Origin: Hydrogenophaga sp. BPS33
Lineage (GTDB): Bacteria; Pseudomonadota; Gammaproteobacteria; Burkholderiales; Burkholderiaceae_C
DNA: 64,000 nucleotides
Direction of reading: 5' to 3'
Assembly: GCF_009859475.1 (NCBI RefSeq)
Contig: NZ_CP044549.1
Span: forward strand, 2,914,001-2,978,000
In this document: positions 56,991-64,000 of the stretch, piece after piece
Position numbering within the stretch: the first letter of the stretch is position 1
How the letters are laid out: every line of letters starts with the position of its first letter
Program-made: the position numbers and the translations under genes
Notes under the pieces: generated by a model
Told to the model about the DNA's origin: nothing
What the model saw: only the letters and a program-made list of their open reading frames with translations
Databases searched by the model: none

Positions 56991-58577
56991 GTGACAAGTA
57001 GATCGTTCACCCGCCCGATGGCCCTGCGGGCTTCTGCGCTGGCGCGCGCCATGTCCGGGCTGCTGGTGCTGTCGTTGCACGTTGCCGTCGACGCGCAGGA
57101 GTTGCCAGCGACGCAGGATGTGGCCGAGGTCGAAACGCCCACGGGGCCGCCACCGAGTTTCTGGCTGGTGCCGCGCATTTCGTTCTCGCAGGGCTTTTCC
57201 AACAACGGAAATCTGGCGGGGCCGGGCCAGACGCGCGAATCGGAACAGATCACGGAAATCAGTCCGGGCGTGGGCCTCGTGTTCAACAGCGGCAGGCTCA
57301 AGGGCTTTCTCGATTACTCCGTGCGCGCCATTTACGACGCACAACGCACCGCGGGAGACAACATCCAGCAGGCCTTGAACACCAATGGCACGTTCATGGC
57401 CTGGGACAACCGCGCGTTCATCGACTTTGCCGGCCTCATTGGCCAGCAACCCATCTCCGCGTTCGAGTCGCCGGAAGTCAATCTGGTGGGCAACGGCAAC
57501 CTGTCTGAAACGTCCAGCTTCTACTTCTCGCCGTATTTGCGGGGCGAGCTGCCCGGTAGCCTGGACTACGAGCTGCGCTACGGTTGGCAGCAGAACCGCA
57601 CGGACACGACGTTGCGCTCCGACAGCACAAGCAAGAGCACGCGCGCGCGCCTGAGTCGGCAGACCGAGGGGCGGGCGCTGTACTGGACCGTGGAAGCGGG
57701 GCGCACCGAGCTCGACTATTCACTGGGATCGTCGCAAACCCTGGACGAACTCAACGGCCGCCTGTTCTACCCGGTGACATCCACAGTCACGCTCTCGGCC
57801 CTGGCGGGCGTCGAGTCCAACGATTTGCTCACGCCCGAGAAGAAGTCGTACAGCGAGACCGGGTTGGGGTTGCAATGGCAACCGACCGAGCGCATGCGAC
57901 TGGTGCTGGAAGGGAACCGGCGGTTTTTCGGCAACGGCCACAACGTCGAGTTCGAGTACCGCGGCCGGCGCACGATCTGGCGCTACACGGACGCGCGCGA
58001 TGTGTTGACCACACCGCTTGACGGCGTTGTGGGCGACCGCGGTTCCATCTACAGCCTGCTCGATGCGCTTTCGACAGAGAGCGATCCTGTGCTGAGAGCT
58101 CAGCAGGTGAATGCCGAACTGCAGCGTCTGGGTTTGCCCGCAGACTATCCCGTTTCGGGCGGCTACCTGACGTCAAGAGCCACCGTGCAGCGCATCCAGG
58201 AACTGTCGCTTGCGCTCACCGATCCGCGAAATGCGCTCATCGTTGCCGTTTCACGCAACACGGCGCGCCGCCTGGGTGCCGCGATCGCGCTGATCGACGA
58301 TTTCGGCATGGCGTCCGACATCCGCGAAAAGGCCTGGCGCATCACGTACGCCCACCGTCTCACGCCCCTCACCTCGATCAATGCCGGCTTCGTCAGGCAG
58401 AGCGCCGAGGGTATCAACACCGGGATGCGCTACACCCTCAAGACCTTTACGCTGGGGATGACCACGCGTCTGGCCCAGCGCACAAGCGCCTCCCTGCAAT
58501 TGCGGCATTCGAACTTCGATGGCCCCTCGCCCTACAAGGAAACCTCCGTGCTGGGTGTCATCACGTACCGGTTCTGA
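56991..58577 (+). CDS. XrtA-locus outer-membrane beta-barrel protein (TIGR03016-like)
   Basis: A 528-residue exported protein with a long signal peptide (about 36 residues). It is followed by alternating beta strands and a C-terminal aromatic end (VLGVITYRF), as in outer-membrane barrels. It matches the uncharacterised family always found between the tyrosine kinase and the ATPase in exosortase-A loci. It may be the polymer exit pore or an anchor; the role is inferred from position. GTG start with AGGAGATCGA in front. Confidence 0.88.
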   Translation: MTSRSFTRPMALRASALARAMSGLLVLSLHVAVDAQELPATQDVAEVETPTGPPPSFWLVPRISFSQGFSNNGNLAGPGQTRESEQITEISPGVGLVFNSGRLKGFLDYSVRAIYDAQRTAGDNIQQALNTNGTFMAWDNRAFIDFAGLIGQQPISAFESPEVNLVGNGNLSETSSFYFSPYLRGELPGSLDYELRYGWQQNRTDTTLRSDSTSKSTRARLSRQTEGRALYWTVEAGRTELDYSLGSSQTLDELNGRLFYPVTSTVTLSALAGVESNDLLTPEKKSYSETGLGLQWQPTERMRLVLEGNRRFFGNGHNVEFEYRGRRTIWRYTDARDVLTTPLDGVVGDRGSIYSLLDALSTESDPVLRAQQVNAELQRLGLPADYPVSGGYLTSRATVQRIQELSLALTDPRNALIVAVSRNTARRLGAAIALIDDFGMASDIREKAWRITYAHRLTPLTSINAGFVRQSAEGINTGMRYTLKTFTLGMTTRLAQRTSASLQLRHSNFDGPSPYKETSVLGVITYRF

Positions 58578-58580
58578 TTC

Positions 58581-59705
58581 ATGTACGAAGCCTATTACGG
58601 GTTGACCAGCAAACCCTTTCAACTCAATCCCGATCCGCGTTTCTATTACAGCAGCAAGCCGCACCGGCGCGCACGTTCGTACCTGGTCTATGGCGTCATG
58701 CGTGGAGAGGGTTTCATTGTCATCACCGGCGAGGTCGGAGCGGGCAAGACCACCATCGTGCGCGACCTGCTCGACAGCCTGGAAAACGGCTCGGTGGTGG
58801 CCGCGCATCTGGTGAGCACACAACTGGGCGCCGACGATGCGCTCAAGCTGGTGTGCGCGGCTTTCGGCGTGGCGGTGCGTGGCGCCGGCAAGGCCGACAT
58901 GCTGATGGCACTCGAAGCCTTTTTCATCACGCAGACCACGCAGGGCAAGCGTTGCCTCCTGATCGTCGACGAAGCACAGAACCTGCAGCCGCAGGCGGTC
59001 GAGGAGTTGCGCATGCTCTCCAACTTCCAGTTTGGCGAGCAGGCCCTGTTGCAGACGTTCCTGGTGGGCCAACCCGAGTTCCGCAACATTCTGCAAGGCC
59101 CGGGTATGTTGCAATTGCGCCAGCGGGTCACGGCGCGCTGCCACCTGGGGCCGCTGGACGAAGAAGACACCCGTGCCTACATCGAGCACCGCATCAAGTG
59201 CGCCGGTGGCACCGACAAGCCTGTGTTCGAGCCGGGCGTGTTTGCAGGCATCTTCCATCACAGCGGTGGCATTCCCAGACGCATCAACACCTTGTGCGAT
59301 CGCTTGCTGCTGCAGGGCTACCTCCTCGAAGCGACCACGCTCACCGTGGACGCGCTCAACGAGGTGGTTGCGGAGATGCACGCAGAAAGCGCCGTCCCGC
59401 TGCCGCAGGCGCCGGCAGCCGAGGACGACCGCTGGGCGCATCTGCCCAAGGCCGGCGAGGGCAGCGAGCTGCGCTCATCGCTGGCCGATGGCATTGGTTC
59501 GGAAGACCTGGACCTGGATCCGTCGTTGGTGGATGGCATCGGCGAGGAACTGACCCGCGTGTCGGCCGAACAGCTGAGCACCCGTTTGCTGCGTATGGAG
59601 CGCAGCGTGTTGCGGCAGGAGCGGGTGAGCCTGGAAATCCTGAGCGCCTTGAAGAAGATCGTCGCCGCCACCCGCAAATCCCGCAACAACGGCAGCAGCA
59701 GCTGA
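58581..59705 (+). CDS. XrtA-associated ExeA-like ATPase
   Basis: A 374-residue AAA ATPase that begins MYEAYYGLTSKPFQLNPDPR, with Walker A GEVGAGKTT and Walker B LLIVDEAQN. It is homologous to GspA/ExeA (compare 1211-2881) but without the membrane helix and peptidoglycan-binding end. A short acidic region and a coiled C-terminus follow. Such ATPases are fixed members of exosortase-A polysaccharide loci; the job is probably assembly of the export complex. It starts three bases after the barrel gene. Confidence 0.92.
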   Translation: MYEAYYGLTSKPFQLNPDPRFYYSSKPHRRARSYLVYGVMRGEGFIVITGEVGAGKTTIVRDLLDSLENGSVVAAHLVSTQLGADDALKLVCAAFGVAVRGAGKADMLMALEAFFITQTTQGKRCLLIVDEAQNLQPQAVEELRMLSNFQFGEQALLQTFLVGQPEFRNILQGPGMLQLRQRVTARCHLGPLDEEDTRAYIEHRIKCAGGTDKPVFEPGVFAGIFHHSGGIPRRINTLCDRLLLQGYLLEATTLTVDALNEVVAEMHAESAVPLPQAPAAEDDRWAHLPKAGEGSELRSSLADGIGSEDLDLDPSLVDGIGEELTRVSAEQLSTRLLRMERSVLRQERVSLEILSALKKIVAATRKSRNNGSSS

Positions 59706-59720
59706 TCCATCGGGGGTTTT

Positions 59721-60587
59721 ATGGCATCCAGCACACCCATTACCAATGCGCTGACCATCGACGTCGAAGACTATTTCCAGGTCTCGGCCATGGCGCCCTA
59801 CATCGAGCGCGCCGAATGGGACCAGCGCGAATGCCGCGTCGAACACAACATCGACCGCATTCTGCAGTTGCTGGCGGTCAAGCAGACCCGCGCCACCTTC
59901 TTCACCCTGGGCTGGGTGGCCGAGCGCTACCCCGACATGGTCAGGCGCATCGTGCGCGAAGGCCATGAGCTGGCCAGCCACGGTTATGGCCATCAGCGGG
60001 TGAGCGATCTGTCGGAGCCAGCGTTCTTTGAGGACATCACGCGCGCCAAAGGCCTGCTCGAAGACATCGGCGGCCAGCAGGTGCTCGGCTACCGGGCGCC
60101 GAGTTTCTCGATCGGCGCGGGCAACCTCTGGGCGCTGGACACCTTGCTGCGTGCGGGCTACCGCTACAGCTCCAGCATCTACCCCGTCAAGCACGACCAC
60201 TACGGCATGCCCGATGCGCCGCGCTTCGCCTACCAGGCGCGTGAAGGCCTGCTGGAGGTACCGCCGACCACGCTGCGCCTGTTCAACCGCAACCTGCCGT
60301 CCAGCGGCGGCGGCTATTTCCGCCTGATGCCTTATTCCCTGTCGCGCTGGATGCTGCGGCAGGTCAACCAGCGCGACGCGCAGTCCGCCATCTTCTACTT
60401 CCACCCCTGGGAGATCGACCCAGGTCAACCGCGGGTGGATGGTATCGACCTCAAGACACGCTTTCGCCACTACGTCAACATCGGACGGACCGAACAGCGC
60501 CTGGCGCGCCTGCTGGACGATTTCCCATGGGGGCGCATGGACCAGATTTTCCTGAACGATCGTGTGCAGGGGGCGAGCGTTGTCTGA
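59721..60587 (+). CDS. Polysaccharide deacetylase, XrtA type (with DUF3473)
   Basis: A 288-residue NodB-type deacetylase. The catalytic start is ALTIDVEDYFQVSAMAPYIE, followed by TRATFFTLGWVAERYP and GHELASHGYGHQRV, which hold the metal Asp and His residues. The C-terminal DUF3473 part includes YFHPWEIDPGQPRV. It removes acetyl groups from the polymer or a precursor. The stop overlaps the probable TTG start of the next gene. Confidence 0.93.
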   Translation: MASSTPITNALTIDVEDYFQVSAMAPYIERAEWDQRECRVEHNIDRILQLLAVKQTRATFFTLGWVAERYPDMVRRIVREGHELASHGYGHQRVSDLSEPAFFEDITRAKGLLEDIGGQQVLGYRAPSFSIGAGNLWALDTLLRAGYRYSSSIYPVKHDHYGMPDAPRFAYQAREGLLEVPPTTLRLFNRNLPSSGGGYFRLMPYSLSRWMLRQVNQRDAQSAIFYFHPWEIDPGQPRVDGIDLKTRFRHYVNIGRTEQRLARLLDDFPWGRMDQIFLNDRVQGASVV

Positions 60588-61632
60588 TCCGACCGTCCTG
60601 CGCCTCCATCGTCTCGACAGCACCCGACCCGATCAGGTCGCGCGCTGGGACGCCTTTGTGCTCGCGCAACCGCAAGCCACCTTTTTCCACCGGGCGGGCT
60701 GGCAAACCGTCATTCGCGACGTCTTTCGCCACGACACGTACTTCCTCTATGTGGAGGCGGACGGTGACATTCAGGGCGTGCTGCCACTGGCGCATGTGAA
60801 CAGCCGCCTGTTCGGCAACGCGCTCACCGGTCTGCCGTTTGCCGTGTATGGCGGCACCGCGGCCGCAACGCCCGAGGCTGCGGCGGCCCTGGAGGCCGAG
60901 GCGCAACGCCTGGCGGTCGAACTGGGCACCGACCACCTGGAGCTGCGCCACATCGAGCGCCGGCATGATGACTGGCCGGTGCAGGAGCTCTACGTCACCT
61001 TCCGCAAGGCCATCCTGCCCAAGGAAGAGGACAACATGCTGGCCATCCCGCGCAAGCAGCGCGCCATGGTGCGCAAGGGCATCAAGAACGGCCTGAGCTC
61101 GCACATCGATACGGATGCCGAGCGCTTCTTCGCGATGTACGCGGACAACGTGCACCGGCACGGCACACCGGCCATGCCCAAGCGCTACTTCGAGACCCTG
61201 CTCAAGACCTTTGGCGCGGATTGCGAGGTGCTGACCGTGTGCTCGGCCCAGGGCCGCCCATTGTCCAGCGTGCTCAGTTTCTATTTCCGCGACGAGGTCC
61301 TGCCGTATTACGCCGGCGACGACGAGGCCGCGCGCGATCTGGCCGCCAACGACTTCAAGTACTGGGAGCTCCTGCGCCTGGCCTGCGCCCGCGGGCTCAA
61401 GGTGTTCGACTACGGGCGCAGCAAGGAGGGCACCGGCCCGTATGCGTTCAAGAAGAACTGGGGCTTCGAGCCCACGCCCCTGCACTACGAATACCGCCTG
61501 TACAAGCGCGAGAGCATTCCGCAGAACAACCCGGCCAACGCGAAATACAAACTGCTGATCGCGACCTGGCGCAGGTTGCCCATTGGCGTGGCGAACTGGC
61601 TGGGCCCTTTCATCGTGCGCAATCTCGGCTAA
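60580..61632 (+). CDS. FemAB-like peptidyltransferase/acyltransferase, XrtA type
   Basis: A 350-residue protein with two GNAT-like halves of the FemAB kind (WDAFVLAQPQATFFHRAGWQ, LAIPRKQRAMVRKGIKNGLS, VFDYGRSKEGTGPYAFKKNW). Members of this branch sit in exosortase-A loci and may add an amino acid or acyl group to a polymer intermediate. No ATG exists near the start. TTG 60580 follows AGGGGGCGAGCG and overlaps the preceding stop; a GTG at 60562 is the alternative. Confidence 0.9.
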   Translation: MSDPTVLRLHRLDSTRPDQVARWDAFVLAQPQATFFHRAGWQTVIRDVFRHDTYFLYVEADGDIQGVLPLAHVNSRLFGNALTGLPFAVYGGTAAATPEAAAALEAEAQRLAVELGTDHLELRHIERRHDDWPVQELYVTFRKAILPKEEDNMLAIPRKQRAMVRKGIKNGLSSHIDTDAERFFAMYADNVHRHGTPAMPKRYFETLLKTFGADCEVLTVCSAQGRPLSSVLSFYFRDEVLPYYAGDDEAARDLAANDFKYWELLRLACARGLKVFDYGRSKEGTGPYAFKKNWGFEPTPLHYEYRLYKRESIPQNNPANAKYKLLIATWRRLPIGVANWLGPFIVRNLG

Positions 61633-61652
61633 GGCCACCTCCGACGCGCACC

Positions 61653-62876
61653 ATGGCCAACCTGCTGTACCTCGTTCACCGCCTGCCTTACCCGCCCAAC
61701 AAAGGCGACAAGGTGCGCTCGTACCACTTGCTGCGCCACCTACTGCAGAAGCACCGGGTGTTCCTGGGCACCTTCATCGACGACCCGGATGACGCGCAGC
61801 ACCTGCCCGTGCTCAAGGCCATGTGCCCCGATCTGCACGTCGAACGCATCCAGCCCCGCACCGCCAAGCTGCTGAGCGCCACCGGCTTGCTGCGCGGTGA
61901 AGCCTTGTCGCTCACCTACTACCGCAACGCCGGCATGCGGCGCTGGGTGGAGCAGGTGGGACGGGCGCACACCTTGCAGGCGAGCGTGGTGTTTTCCTCG
62001 GCCATGGCGCAGTACGCGCAGCCGCTGGCGCCGCAGGTGCCGATGCTGGTCGATTTCGTCGACGTCGATTCGGCCAAGTGGACGCAGTACGCCCCGGCGC
62101 ACCGCTGGCCCATGTCGGCGGTGTACCGACGCGAAGGCGAACGGCTGCTGGCCTATGAGCGCGAAGTGGCGCAACAGGCCCGCCGCTCGTTCTTCGTCAC
62201 GCCCAACGAGACCGCCTTGTTCGTTTCCCAGGCCCCCGAGGCCGAGGGCCGCGTGCAGCCGCTGAGCAACGGCGTCGACGCCGATTTCTTCGCGCCCGAC
62301 CCGGCGCGCGAAAACCCGTTTGCGCCGGGCGAGCGGGCCGTGGTGTTCACCGGCGCAATGGACTACTGGCCCAACATCGACGGCGTGAGCTGGTTCGTGG
62401 CCGACATGCTGCCGCGCCTGCGCGCCCACTGGCCGAACGCGCGCTTCTACATCGTGGGCCGCAGCCCCTCACCGCAGGTGCAGGCCTTGGCGGGTGAGCA
62501 TGTGGTGGTCACCGGCACCGTGCCCGACGTGCGGCCCTACCTGCAGCACGCCGCGGCGGTGGTTGCGCCATTGCGGGTGGCGCGCGGCATCCAGAACAAG
62601 ATTCTCGAGGCCATGGCCATGGAGCAGGCGGTGATCACCGTGCCATCGTGTGCCGACGCCATTGGCGCCACAGCCGAGCAGGGCCTGTTGCGCGCCGACG
62701 ATGCCGACGGTTTCCTGCAGGCGCTGCAGGCATTGCTCGATGCCCCCGAGCGGGCGGCCGAGCGGGGCCGGGAGGCCCGCCGCTTCGTACTGCAGCAGTT
62801 CAGCTGGCAGGCGCACCTGAGCGGCATAGACGCCTGCCTGGACCTACCTCAGACCCGCGCGCAGGAGGTGCACTGA
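61653..62876 (+). CDS. Glycosyltransferase family 4-like, XrtA type
   Basis: A 407-residue GT-B glycosyltransferase. The N-terminal domain starts NLLYLVHRLPYPPNKGDKVR. The donor domain has VVFTGAMDYWPNIDGVSWFV, VVTGTVPDVRPYLQHAAAVV and the E-x7-E-like IQNKILEAMAMEQAVI. It matches the sugar transferase typical of exosortase-A loci (TIGR03087-like). It builds the repeat unit from a nucleotide sugar at the inner membrane. Sugar specificity is unknown. Confidence 0.92.
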   Translation: MANLLYLVHRLPYPPNKGDKVRSYHLLRHLLQKHRVFLGTFIDDPDDAQHLPVLKAMCPDLHVERIQPRTAKLLSATGLLRGEALSLTYYRNAGMRRWVEQVGRAHTLQASVVFSSAMAQYAQPLAPQVPMLVDFVDVDSAKWTQYAPAHRWPMSAVYRREGERLLAYEREVAQQARRSFFVTPNETALFVSQAPEAEGRVQPLSNGVDADFFAPDPARENPFAPGERAVVFTGAMDYWPNIDGVSWFVADMLPRLRAHWPNARFYIVGRSPSPQVQALAGEHVVVTGTVPDVRPYLQHAAAVVAPLRVARGIQNKILEAMAMEQAVITVPSCADAIGATAEQGLLRADDADGFLQALQALLDAPERAAERGREARRFVLQQFSWQAHLSGIDACLDLPQTRAQEVH

Positions 62877-62877
62877 C

Positions 62878-64000
62878 ATGTGCGGCATCTCCGGCATGTT
62901 CGACACCATGGGCCTGCGTGACTACGATCGCGCCCTGGCCGCACGCATCAACAACATCCAGGCCCACCGGGGCCCGGACGAAGACGACCTGCACCTCGAA
63001 CCCGGCCTGGCGCTGGGCCACCGCCGGCTCTCGGTGATCGACCTGGCCACAGGCCAGCAGCCGCAGTTCAATGCCGATGGCAGTGTGGGCATCGTGTTCA
63101 ACGGCGAGATCTACAACTTCCAGGAACTCGTGCCCGAACTCAAGGCCCTGGGCTACCTGTTCCGCACGCGCAGCGACACCGAGGTGATCGTGCACGCGTA
63201 CTCGGCCTGGGGCACCGCCTGCGTGCACCGGCTGCGTGGCATGTTCGCTTTCGCGATCTGGGACCGCAGGCAGCAGACGCTGTTCCTTGCGCGCGACCGC
63301 ATGGGCGTCAAGCCCATGCACTACGCCTGGCTGCCCGACGGTACGTTCATCTTCGGCTCCGAGCTCAAGGTGGTCACGGCTCATCCCGCCTTCGTGCGCG
63401 ACATCGACCCGCTGGCCGTGGAGGACTACTTCACGTTCGGCTACGTGCCGGACCCGCGCTGCATCTACCGCAATGCCCGCAAGCTGCCGCCTGCGCACAC
63501 CCTGTTGCTGCGCCGTGGCGAAGCCGATCAGCCCGAGCCGGTGCCGTACTGGGACGTTCAGTTCACCAACGACAACCCGATCGACCAGGCCGATGCCCAA
63601 GCCGAGTTGCGCGAGCGCGTGCGCGAGTCGGTCAAGCTGCGCCTGATCGCCGATGTGCCACTGGGCGCATTCCTCTCGGGTGGCGTCGATTCGAGCGCGG
63701 TGGTCGCCACCATGGCGGGGCTTTCCGACACGCCGGTGCACACCTGCGCCATCGGCTTTGACGATCCGCGCTTCAACGAGTCCGAATTCGCCCAGCAGGT
63801 GGCCGACCGGTACCAGACCGATCACCGGCTGGAGATCGTCAAGAGCGACGACTTCGACCTGATCGACACCTTGGCCTGGCTGTACGACGAGCCCTATGCC
63901 GACAGCTCCGCCATCCCGACTTACCGCGTCTGCGAAATGGCGCGCAAGCACGTGACCGTGGCACTGTCGGGCGACGGCGGCGACGAAAGCCTGGGCGGCT
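62878..64000 (+). CDS. XrtA-system amidotransferase (asparagine synthase-like), partial
   Basis: The visible 374 residues are an asparagine synthase B-type amidotransferase, cut by the right edge. The N-terminal glutaminase starts with the nucleophile C2 (MCGISGMFDT), with AHRGPDEDD and FNGEIYNFQ. The synthetase domain has the ATP pyrophosphate loop SGGVDSS at residues 267-273 and ALSGDGGDE near the end. It should amidate a sugar or uronic acid of the polymer. The ATG lies one base after the previous stop, behind AGGAGGTGCACTG. Confidence 0.93.
   Translation, partial: MCGISGMFDTMGLRDYDRALAARINNIQAHRGPDEDDLHLEPGLALGHRRLSVIDLATGQQPQFNADGSVGIVFNGEIYNFQELVPELKALGYLFRTRSDTEVIVHAYSAWGTACVHRLRGMFAFAIWDRRQQTLFLARDRMGVKPMHYAWLPDGTFIFGSELKVVTAHPAFVRDIDPLAVEDYFTFGYVPDPRCIYRNARKLPPAHTLLLRRGEADQPEPVPYWDVQFTNDNPIDQADAQAELRERVRESVKLRLIADVPLGAFLSGGVDSSAVVATMAGLSDTPVHTCAIGFDDPRFNESEFAQQVADRYQTDHRLEIVKSDDFDLIDTLAWLYDEPYADSSAIPTYRVCEMARKHVTVALSGDGGDESLGG

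Overview
The window is high-GC, densely packed bacterial DNA. It reads as a betaproteobacterium of the order Burkholderiales, most likely family Comamonadaceae (Hydrogenophaga-like). The basis is the phaC-phaA-phaB operon with a cysteine-type intracellular PHA depolymerase, a methylmalonyl-CoA mutase/propionyl-CoA carboxylase operon, an exosortase-A (XrtA/PEP-CTERM) exopolysaccharide locus, and GC-rich palindromic intergenic repeats of the kind I associate with that family. The genus is inference. No rRNA, tRNA or CRISPR array was seen.

Layout. 1-3.5 kb (minus strand): a partial ABC ATPase, GspB-like and GspA/ExeA-like secretion proteins and a bactofilin. 3.8-10.6 kb: radical-SAM YgiQ, a cold-shock/DUF1294 protein, a ParD-like/zeta-toxin pair, a Nudix hydrolase and an unrecognised 516-residue protein. 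10.6-18.2 kb: a catabolic cluster. A minus-strand operon encodes a Rieske oxygenase, a glutamine-synthetase-like ligase, a fumarylacetoacetase-family hydrolase and a TRAP solute-binding protein. It is divergent from a GntR regulator, which is followed by an Old Yellow Enzyme and a maleylacetoacetate isomerase-like GST. 18.2-27.5 kb: PgeF, phaCAB, a cation/proton antiporter, and small membrane and stress-type genes with a LuxR regulator.

27.6-37.7 kb: an integrated element of about 10 kb inserted in the 5' end of dusA. A 30-bp direct repeat (29/30 identical) marks its ends. The original dusA start is stranded on the left, and dusA is rebuilt on the right with an element-derived start. All credible genes in it lie on the minus strand: integrase, small genes, two excisionase/AlpA-like HTH proteins, a Toprim primase, a RepA-like ATPase, one HK97-type capsid protein with small head-type neighbours, and a toxin/XRE/DUF3467-like cassette. 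No portal, protease, terminase or tail gene was seen, so it looks like a phage satellite or a heavily reduced prophage.

37.6-47.5 kb: dusA, then a GntR regulator divergent from the propionate operon (mutase, MeaB, PccB, PccA, epimerase). A RHH/PIN toxin-antitoxin pair is embedded between mutase and meaB. 47.5-53.5 kb: a chemoreceptor with a C-terminal Cache-like domain behind a sigma-28-type promoter, RnfB, PHA depolymerase, a DODA-type dioxygenase and an aromatic aminotransferase. 53.7-64 kb: the XrtA-type exopolysaccharide operon (export lipoprotein, chain-length protein, tyrosine kinase, outer-membrane protein, ATPase, deacetylase, FemAB protein, glycosyltransferase, amidotransferase), running off the right edge.

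All functional calls come from reading the translated sequences and recalled family knowledge; no database search was run.
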